Positions 15,950 through 22,322 of a stretch of 44,730 nt of DNA are shown here, piece after piece (the first letter of the stretch is position 1; the number at the start of each line of letters is the position of its first letter). A program made the position numbers and the translations under genes. The notes beneath the pieces are model-generated. The model had not been told where the DNA came from, searched no databases, and was given only the letters and a program-made list of their open reading frames with translations. Source of the DNA: DASRVA01 sp050732935. GTDB lineage: Bacteria; Gemmatimonadota; Gemmatimonadetes; JACCXV01; JAHWKZ01. Location of the stretch: positions 1 to 44,730 of the forward strand of contig JBOHRW010000002.1 of the NCBI GenBank assembly GCA_050732935.1. Reading direction: 5' to 3'.

Positions 15950-17478
15950 CGGGCCAGCGCCTCCCCGGCTCTCTCCCGCAGGAAGCCCCGATCCACCTTC
16001 CCGAGATGCGTTCGCGGAAGCGACTCGACGAGCGTCACCTCGCGGGGCGCCTTGTTGGGCTCGAGCCGCTCGCGGACGAAGGCCTTGAGCTCCTCGTCGA
16101 GCCCGGCCGCCGGGCGCTCGGCGACGACGAACGCGCACGGCTTGGTGAGCCCGGCGGCGTCGGCGGCGCCGACCACCGCCACCTCGCGGACGGCCGGGTG
16201 CTGGAGAAGGCAGTTCTCGACCTCCTTCGGCGAGAGCCACTTCCCGGAGACCTTCAGCATGTCGTCCCCGCGCCCGCAGTAGGCGTAGTAGCCATCGGTG
16301 TCGCGGACCACCATGTCGCCGGTGACGTACCACTCGCCCTGGAAGGCCTCCTGGGTCTGTTCCATGCGCTGCCAGTAGGCGATCGCCCTCGAGGCGCCGC
16401 GCACGCGGAGCCAGCCCACCTCCCCGTCGGGGAGCGATGCCCCGTGGTCGTCGCAGACCCGGAGCTCGAAGCCGGGAACGGCCTCCCCGAGCGTTCCCCG
16501 CCGCACGCGCCCGGGGCGATTCGAGAGGAAGATGTGCCACATCTCGGCCGTCCCCAGCCCGTCTAGGAGGTCCACGCCAAACGCCTCGTCCCAGCGCCGG
16601 TGAAGCTCGACCGGGAGCGCCTCTCCGGCGCAGGTCGCCAGCCTCAGGCACGAGAGGTCCTGCTCAGCGGCGCGCGGATGGTCGACCATGAGATGGACCA
16701 TCTTGGGCACGTTGATCAGGATCGTCGGTCGGAAGCGGGCGATCTTCTCGAACACGACGTCGGCCGTGGCCGGCTCGGGAGAGAGGACCGCCGACGCTCC
16801 GACCGAGAACGGAAACAGCAGGTTGGAGCCCATCGCGTAGCCGAAGTAGAGCTTGGGGACCGAGATCGTTACGTCGTCCTCGGCGATCCCGAGGACCCCT
16901 TTGGCGTAGCACTCGGTCGAGTTCGCGTACGAGGCGTGCGGCTGGACGACTGCCTTCGGATGACCGGTCGTCCCGCCCGAGAAGAGCCAGATCGCCGGAT
17001 CGTCGCGGTGGGTCGGGAAGTTCTCGAGCGTCGTCGGCGCCGCCGCGAGCTCCGCTTCGAGCGCCGGGTCGCCCGCTTCCAGCAGCCGCTCCAGATGCCG
17101 GGAATCCTCGACAACCTCGCGGAAGGTCCCGGCCGCTTCCCGATCCACCACGGCGGCCACCGCGCGAGTGTAGTCGAGGAAGTAGCGGATCGCGTCCGAC
17201 CCCTGGCCCGGGTTGACCATGACCACGACGGCGCCAATCTTGAGCGTCCCAAACAGGGCGGCGACGAACTCCGGCCCGTCGGAGAGCGCGAGGAGGACCC
17301 GCTGCTCGGGCTTCACCCCCGTGCTCCGGAGCAGATGACCGAACCGATTGGCCATCGCCTGCACCTCGGCGTACGTATGCTCGCCGCCGTCCGTGCGCAG
17401 GGCGATCCGCTCGCCGCGACCTTCACGGATCCGGTCGTCGAGGAAGTAATCGGAGATGTTGAACGATTCGGGCGGCAT
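15940..17478 (-). CDS. benzoate/2-aminobenzoate-CoA ligase
   Basis: A 512-residue ANL-superfamily acyl-CoA synthetase. The AMP-binding P-loop is FSGGTTGHPKAVV (166-178); 'DGLGTAEMWHIFLSNRPG' and 'YAYCGRGDDMLKVSGKWLSP' are the signature of the benzoate-CoA ligase branch, and the C-terminal catalytic lysine is Lys494 in HLGKVDR. It should form an aryl-AMP and then the aryl-CoA with ATP and CoA. The neighbouring 2-aminobenzoyl-CoA monooxygenase/reductase-type gene points to anthranilate as substrate. The ATG at 17478 is chosen from family length; a GTG 9 bases upstream is possible, and neither has a strong ribosome site. It is divergent from the creatininase-family gene over only 57 bases, which must hold both promoters. 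Confidence 0.85.
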   Translation of the reverse strand: MPPESFNISDYFLDDRIREGRGERIALRTDGGEHTYAEVQAMANRFGHLLRSTGVKPEQRVLLALSDGPEFVAALFGTLKIGAVVVMVNPGQGSDAIRYFLDYTRAVAAVVDREAAGTFREVVEDSRHLERLLEAGDPALEAELAAAPTTLENFPTHRDDPAIWLFSGGTTGHPKAVVQPHASYANSTECYAKGVLGIAEDDVTISVPKLYFGYAMGSNLLFPFSVGASAVLSPEPATADVVFEKIARFRPTILINVPKMVHLMVDHPRAAEQDLSCLRLATCAGEALPVELHRRWDEAFGVDLLDGLGTAEMWHIFLSNRPGRVRRGTLGEAVPGFELRVCDDHGASLPDGEVGWLRVRGASRAIAYWQRMEQTQEAFQGEWYVTGDMVVRDTDGYYAYCGRGDDMLKVSGKWLSPKEVENCLLQHPAVREVAVVGAADAAGLTKPCAFVVAERPAAGLDEELKAFVRERLEPNKAPREVTLVESLPRTHLGKVDRGFLRERAGEALARQS

Positions 17479-17535
17479 GAACGACACGGTCGGGCATGAT
17501 ACCCGCGCGGCAGAGCGCGGGGCAACCGGGTCGCG

Positions 17536-18282
17536 GTGACCGTGGAGCTGGGTCCCCTGACGTGGGTGGAGGCGGAGCGCCGGCTCCCGGGCGCGATCGC
17601 GATCCTGCCCGTGGGCGCCGTGGAGGCCCATGGCCCGCACCTGCCGCTAACAACCGACGTTGTGATCGCCCAGGCGATGGCGCGAAGAGGGGCGGAGATC
17701 CTCGAGGGGCGCGGTCACCCGGCGGCCATCCTGCCTTCGCTCGCCTACACCCCGGCCGGATTCGCCGCCGGGTTCGCCGGGACGATCTCGATCCGCCCGG
17801 ATACCCTGACCGCCCTGGTCCTGGACATCGCGCGGAGCCTGGACGGCCAGGGTGCCCGGGCGCTGGCGATCGCCAACGCCCACCTCGACCCGGCCCATCT
17901 CGAAGCGCTGCGGACAGCGGTCGCGCGGGGCCGCGAAGCGGACCTCGCCCCGATCGTCTTCCCCGACCTGACCCGCCGGCCGTGGGGGGCACGGCTGACC
18001 GAGGAGTTCCGCTCGGGCGCCTGCCACGCCGGGCGGTTCGAGGGCTCGGTCATCCTCGCCGAGCGATCCGAGCTCGTGCGCGAGGACGTCCGGGCCGGCC
18101 TCGCCCCCAACCCGGCCTCGCTTTCGGACGCCATCCGCGGCGGCAAGACCACCTTCCAGGAGGCGGGAGGCCCACGCGCCTACTTCGGCGACCCCGCCGC
18201 CGCCACCGCCGGGGAGGGTCAAGAGACGGTGGACACGCTGGGTGCCATCCTGGCCGACGCCGTCGTCGAGGCGCTCGGATGA
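17536..18282 (+). CDS. creatininase-family amidohydrolase
   Basis: A 248-residue member of the creatininase/MftE superfamily of metal-dependent C-N hydrolases. The metal ligands Glu30, His32 and Asp41 are in LPVGAVEAHGPHLPLTTD; His116 lies in NAHLDP, where most relatives have NGHGGN; 'HAGRFEGS' (164-171) matches the later HAGxxE motif. It starts with a GTG. It is the first of four co-directional genes (13 bases before the SDR) and divergent from the CoA ligase, so it probably acts on an intermediate of the same pathway; a ring amide/enamine or acyl intermediate is possible. True creatinine hydrolysis is unlikely in this context. Confidence 0.75.
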   Translation: MTVELGPLTWVEAERRLPGAIAILPVGAVEAHGPHLPLTTDVVIAQAMARRGAEILEGRGHPAAILPSLAYTPAGFAAGFAGTISIRPDTLTALVLDIARSLDGQGARALAIANAHLDPAHLEALRTAVARGREADLAPIVFPDLTRRPWGARLTEEFRSGACHAGRFEGSVILAERSELVREDVRAGLAPNPASLSDAIRGGKTTFQEAGGPRAYFGDPAAATAGEGQETVDTLGAILADAVVEALG

Positions 18283-18295
18283 CGGGCCTTCTACG

Positions 18296-19078
18296 ATGAG
18301 CCGACCCTTGGCGGAACGCGGAGCGGTGGTGACGGGTGGCGGCCGGGGGATCGGCGCGGTCACGGCGCGGCTTCTGGCCGAGGCCGGCGCGCGCGTCCTG
18401 GTGGCCGCCCGCTCGGCCGATCAGGTCGACCGGGTCGCGGACGATCTCCGCGACGCCGGTCACGAGGCGTGGTCGCACGCCTGCGACATCACTCGCGAGG
18501 AAGAGGTGGAGGGTCTGGTCGCCACCGCCCAGGAGCGGCTCGGAGCCGTCGACGTCCTGGTCCAGAGCGCGGGGATGGCGTTCTCCGCGCCACTTCACCG
18601 GATGACGCTCGAGAAGTGGGAGGAGATCTTCCGCGTCAACGTCACCGGGACCTTCCTCTGCACGCGCGCCTTCCTTCCCGGCATGATCGACCGTGGATGG
18701 GGGCGCGTCATCCACGTGGCCTCGGTGGCCGGGCTCGCGGGCGCGAAGTACATCTCGGCCTACTCGGCCTCGAAGCACGCGGTGGTGGGTTTCACGCGCT
18801 CGATCGCGGCCGAGGCAGCCGGGACCGGGGTGACGGTGAACGCGATCTGCCCCGGCTACGTGGACACCGCGATGACCCGGCAGTCGGTGGACCGGATCGT
18901 CGAGAAAGCGGGGCTCTCCGAAGAAGAGGCCCTGGCCTCGATCCTGGCCACCAATCCCCAGCGCCGGCTGATCGAGCCGGACGAGGTGGCGGACGCGGTT
19001 CTCTGGCTCTGCGGCGAGAGCGCGCGGGGCGTCAACGGCCAAGCGATCGCGATCGACGGCGGAGCGCACCTCTCGTGA
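18296..19078 (+). CDS. short-chain dehydrogenase/reductase (3-hydroxyacyl-CoA dehydrogenase-like)
   Basis: A 260-residue classical SDR: nucleotide-binding TGGGRGIG (13-20), Ser143, Tyr156 and Lys160 as the catalytic triad (YSASK), and 'NAICPGYVDTAMT' in the expected place. The usual NNAG is QSAG. Classical SDRs oxidise or reduce alcohol/ketone groups with NAD(P)H. In this cluster a beta-oxidation-like step on a ring or ring-opened CoA ester is the simplest guess. It lies 13 bases after the creatininase-family gene and 49 bases before the RidA gene. Confidence 0.85.
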   Translation: MSRPLAERGAVVTGGGRGIGAVTARLLAEAGARVLVAARSADQVDRVADDLRDAGHEAWSHACDITREEEVEGLVATAQERLGAVDVLVQSAGMAFSAPLHRMTLEKWEEIFRVNVTGTFLCTRAFLPGMIDRGWGRVIHVASVAGLAGAKYISAYSASKHAVVGFTRSIAAEAAGTGVTVNAICPGYVDTAMTRQSVDRIVEKAGLSEEEALASILATNPQRRLIEPDEVADAVLWLCGESARGVNGQAIAIDGGAHLS

Positions 19079-19127
19079 GGGACGCTCCGGCCGGTCCCGG
19101 GACTTGGATCCTCGATTGGAGGGCGGC

Positions 19128-19532
19128 ATGACCTATCGCATCGTGAACCCCGAGGCGCTCGGCCAGCCACGCGGCTGGAACCACGGCATGCTGTCCGAGA
19201 GTGGCGGCAGGGTCCTCTTCGTGGCCGGCCAGACGGCGGCCGATTCCAGCGGCCGCATCGAGGAGGATTTCGTCGTCCAGTTCCGGGTGGCGCTCGAGCG
19301 GGTGGTGGCCGTCGTCCGGGAGGCGGGCGGAGGGCCTGCCCACATCGGCCGCATGACCATCTACGTCTCCAACATGGACACCTACCTCGAAAGCCTAACG
19401 CCGCTCGGCGAAGCGTATCGCGAGGTCATGGGATCGCACTACCCGGCCATGGCGCTGGTGGAGATCTCGCGCCTCGTCGAGCCCGACACGATGGTGGAGA
19501 TCGAGGCGACGGCGGTGCTGCCGGATGCCTGA
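19128..19532 (+). CDS. RidA/YjgF-family protein lacking the catalytic arginine
   Basis: A 134-residue RidA-fold protein: 'LFVAGQTAAD' (30-39), 'MTIYVSNMDTYLES' (76-89) and 'MVEIEATAVLP' (122-132) match the family. The position that carries the catalytic Arg in imine deaminases (in 'PARxxVEVxxL') is Met108 here (YPAMALVEISRL). Canonical RidA clears 2-aminoacrylate-type imines; without the Arg it would belong with the Rid4-7-like groups of other or unknown activity. The start is fixed by GGAGG just before the ATG at 19128. In this operon it could act on the ring enamine/imine formed from 2-aminobenzoyl-CoA, but the missing Arg makes that uncertain. Confidence 0.82.
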   Translation: MTYRIVNPEALGQPRGWNHGMLSESGGRVLFVAGQTAADSSGRIEEDFVVQFRVALERVVAVVREAGGGPAHIGRMTIYVSNMDTYLESLTPLGEAYREVMGSHYPAMALVEISRLVEPDTMVEIEATAVLPDA

Positions 19533-19597
19533 CGGGTCCGGATCGGAGCCGGGAAGGCGCGCCCGATGATGCACGCGACCGACACCCGGGCACCACG

Positions 19598-20395
19598 ATG
19601 ATCGAACCGCGCAGCTTCCGCTACGAGCTCGACCCCGTGACCAGCGTCGTCACGATCACGCTCGACCGCCCCGAGCGGCTGAACGCCCTCACCTTCGAGG
19701 TTTACGCCGAGCTCCGGGACGCCTTCCTGGCGCTGAACGCGGAGCCCGAGGTGCGCGCGGTGGTGATCACCGGCTCGGGGCGGGCCTTCTGCTCGGGAGG
19801 AGACGTCGAGGACATCATCGGCCCGCTCCTCGAGCGCGACGACGACGGCCTCTACGAGTTCACCCGCATGACCTGCGACCTGATCCTGGCGATCCGCCGC
19901 TGCCGCCGGCCCGTCGTGGCCGCGCTGAACGGCACCGTGGCCGGAGCCGGCGCGGTGATCGCCGCCGCGTGCGACATCCGGATCGCCGCCGAGTCGGGGA
20001 AGATCGCCTTCCTGTTCACCAGAGTCGGCCTCTCGGGGGCCGACATGGGAGCGGCCTGGCTGCTTCCCCGGATCGTCGGTCTCGGCCGCGCGACCGAGAT
20101 CCTCATGACGGGTGACTTCCTGGAAGCCGAGGAGGCCGGGCGGATCGGCCTCTACAACCGCGTCGTGCCGGACGATCGGGTTCTCCCGGAGGCGCACGAG
20201 CTGGCCGCTCGCCTGGCGCGGGGTCCATCCGGGGCCCTGGCGGTTACCAAGCGCGCCCTCGACGACGAGGCCACGATGGGGCTCGAGGAGGCGCTCGAGG
20301 CCGAGGCGCGCGCCCAGGCGGCCTGCATGCAGGACCCGAACTTCCGCGAGGCCTGGGATGCCTGGCGGGAGAAGCGGCCCCCCGCGTTCGGATAG
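19598..20395 (+). CDS. enoyl-CoA hydratase/isomerase-family protein (divergent crotonase)
   Basis: A 265-residue crotonase-fold protein. The CoA-binding and oxyanion-hole strands are clear ('ITLDRPERLNAL' 20-31, 'GRAFCSGGD' 61-69, 'ALNGTVAGAGAVIAAACD' 109-126). By alignment to rat enoyl-CoA hydratase, Glu144 corresponds to Val120 and Glu164 to Arg142, so both canonical acid/base glutamates are absent; instead there is Asp149 in SGADMG. It may therefore be a hydrolase, isomerase or lyase; the crotonase BadI, for example, hydrolyses a cyclic 2-ketoacyl-CoA. No clear ribosome site precedes the ATG. It is followed by a convergent gene. Confidence 0.85.
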   Translation: MIEPRSFRYELDPVTSVVTITLDRPERLNALTFEVYAELRDAFLALNAEPEVRAVVITGSGRAFCSGGDVEDIIGPLLERDDDGLYEFTRMTCDLILAIRRCRRPVVAALNGTVAGAGAVIAAACDIRIAAESGKIAFLFTRVGLSGADMGAAWLLPRIVGLGRATEILMTGDFLEAEEAGRIGLYNRVVPDDRVLPEAHELAARLARGPSGALAVTKRALDDEATMGLEEALEAEARAQAACMQDPNFREAWDAWREKRPPAFG

Positions 20396-20408
20396 CCCTC
20401 CCGGCTAT
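20392..20408. terminator. small hairpin spanning two convergent stop codons
   Basis: ATAGCC-ctccc-GGCTAT forms a 6-bp stem containing the TAG of the crotonase gene and the TAG of the facing YbjQ gene. There is no T-run, so it is only a weak terminator candidate. Confidence 0.35.
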
Positions 20409-20726
20409 TCCTCGCAGACCACAGCGGTGCCGCTCGCGCTCACCATGAGCATGCTGCCGGACTGGCCGATGGTCTCGTAGTCCAGATCCACGCCGATGAC
20501 CGCGTTGGCGCCCATCGTCTGCGCCTTTTCGAGCATCTCCTGCAACGCGATGTCCTTGGCGCGCTGCAGCTCGCTCTCGTACGCCGCCGCGCGACCGCCA
20601 ATGATGTCCCGGATGCCCGCGAAGAGATCACGAAAGATGTTCGCGCCGAGGATCGCCTCGCCGCTCACGATCCCCAGATAGTTCGTGATCGGCTTGCCGT
20701 CGAGTGGTGGTCGTCGAGACGAGCAT
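20405..20726 (-). CDS. YbjQ/UPF0145 family protein with a frameshift near its start
   Basis: From about codon 9 onward the frame reads LDGKPITNYLGIVSGEAILG, GANIFRDLFAGIRDIIGGRA and MLEKAQTMGANAVIGVDLDY, an unmistakable YbjQ (UPF0145, 'heavy-metal-binding') protein of about 107 residues. The natural start, ATG at 20726 with AAGGAG 5 bases upstream, gives MLVSTTT and then falls out of frame: one extra base near 20705-20711 separates it from LDGKP. Neither ATG nor GTG restores the frame upstream. This is either a sequencing indel or a recent mutation. It is read against the pathway genes and sits between the crotonase and acyl-CoA dehydrogenase. Function of YbjQ is not established. Confidence 0.8.
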
Positions 20727-20882
20727 GGAATCTCCTTCCTGTCAAAGTTCCATCCCACGTGTTCCGCCGAGTGCGGACGACGGGTGGCGTGCGCCGGCAA
20801 GCATAGCCGACCCCCTCGCCTGCGGATAGGTTGACGGTCGTTTCCGACCACGAGTGGAAGTCTCTTCCCCGAGCCGAGGCCT

Positions 20883-22031
20883 TTGATCCACGTCCCGACG
20901 ATCCGCGCCTTCCTGGACGAGCGCCACCTCGACCTGGCGGTCCGGATCGACGACTTCACGCGGGAGTCGCTGGCTCCCTTGCCCGAGCCGGCCGACGATG
21001 CCGCGGCCCGCGTTCAAGCCCGCGAGGTCCTCGCTCTCCTCGGCGAAGCGGACTGGTACGCACCGATTCTTGCCCAGGATCTTCGCGCGCTGTGCCTGAT
21101 CCGCGAGTCGGTCGCGGCCGCCTCCCCGCTGGCCGACGCCGTCTACGCGCTCCAGGCGCTCGGCTCGACGCCGATCCTCCTAGCGGGCTCCGAGGACCTC
21201 CGCGAGGGCTGGCTCCCCGCCGTGGCGCGCGGCGAGGCGATGGCGGCGTTCGCGATGACCGAGCCCGAAGCAGGAAGCGATGTCGCTTCCATGAAGACGA
21301 CCGCACGCCGGGACGGCGACGGCTGGGTCCTGGACGGTGTCAAGACGTTCATCTCGAACGCGGGGATCGCCGACTTCTACACGGTCTTCGCCTCGACCAA
21401 CCCCGAGCGCGGCCACAAGGGGATCTCGTGCTTCATCGTCCCGGGTGACGCCGACGGGCTGGTCTTCGAAGGGCCCCAGGTCCTGAGCGCGCCGCATCCC
21501 CTGGGAACGATCCGCTTCGACGCCTGCCGGGTTCCGGCCGGCTCGATCGTCGGTGAGGAGGGCGAGGGCTTCAAGCTCGGCCTCGCCACCCTCGACCGCC
21601 TCCGGGCGACGGTCGCGGCGGCCGCCTGCGGGATGGCGGGCCGCGCGCTCGACGAAGCCCTCGACCACGCCCGCGAGCGAAAGCAATTCGGGAAGCCGCT
21701 CGCCGAGTTCCAGCTCGTCCAGCAGAAGCTGGCCCGTATGGCGACCGACCTGGCCGCGGCCAGGCTTTTGACCTACCGCGCGGCGTGGGAGAAGGACGGC
21801 GGCGCCGAGCGGGTGACCGTGGAGGCGGCCATGGCCAAGGCATTCGCCACGGAAGCCGCGCAGCGGATCATCGACGACGCGGTCCAGATCCTGGGCGGCC
21901 GCGGCGTCCTCGCCGAGCATCCCGTCGATCGGCTCTATCGTTCCATCCGCGCGCTCCGGATCTACGAGGGTACGACCGAGATCCAGCACCTGGTGATCGC
22001 CGGGAGGCTGATCGAGGCGGAGAGGGATTGA
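20883..22031 (+). CDS. acyl-CoA dehydrogenase
   Basis: A 382-residue FAD-dependent acyl-CoA dehydrogenase. 'AFAMTEPEAGSDVASMKTTA' and 'LDGVKTFISNAGIADFY' are the flavin-contact region, 'RERKQFGKPLAEFQLVQQKL' and 'QILGGRGVLAEHPVDRLYR' are family signatures, and the catalytic base is Glu362 in RIYEGTTEIQHL, the position used by short- and medium-chain enzymes. It starts on TTG at 20883, preceded by GAGG. It would introduce a double bond next to the thioester, probably on a ring or ring-opened CoA intermediate of the anthranilate route. About 290 bases separate it from the next gene. Confidence 0.9.
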   Translation: MIHVPTIRAFLDERHLDLAVRIDDFTRESLAPLPEPADDAAARVQAREVLALLGEADWYAPILAQDLRALCLIRESVAAASPLADAVYALQALGSTPILLAGSEDLREGWLPAVARGEAMAAFAMTEPEAGSDVASMKTTARRDGDGWVLDGVKTFISNAGIADFYTVFASTNPERGHKGISCFIVPGDADGLVFEGPQVLSAPHPLGTIRFDACRVPAGSIVGEEGEGFKLGLATLDRLRATVAAAACGMAGRALDEALDHARERKQFGKPLAEFQLVQQKLARMATDLAAARLLTYRAAWEKDGGAERVTVEAAMAKAFATEAAQRIIDDAVQILGGRGVLAEHPVDRLYRSIRALRIYEGTTEIQHLVIAGRLIEAERD

Positions 22032-22307
22032 CAGGCTACCGGCCTGACCTCAGCTCAGCGGCGAGTGAGCCGCTTCAGGGTTCCAAAGTCGCCCAGCCAC
22101 GCTCGTATGCGGTCGAGACGTTGTGCCGGGTCAGTGACTTTCGCAACGGGACGGGCGTGCCTTGATCAAACAACACGCGCACCAAGGGCTAACGGCTCCA
22201 GAGCGGCTTGATTGGGTTGGCACCTGTCGAAGCCCTTAGCTTGGCGCGACTATCCGGGTGATGGGAGATTCTGTCACCGGAACAGCTCTCAAGGAGATCT
22301 GTAGGGG

Positions 22308-22322
22308 ATGGACACATCGTGA
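22308..22322 (+). promoter_or_regulatory. four-codon leader frame overlapping the monooxygenase start
   Basis: ATG GAC ACA TCG TGA lies with AAGGAG (22291-22296) upstream, and its stop codon overlaps the GTG start of the monooxygenase gene (GTGA). This could couple translation, or it could be chance. Confidence 0.25.
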
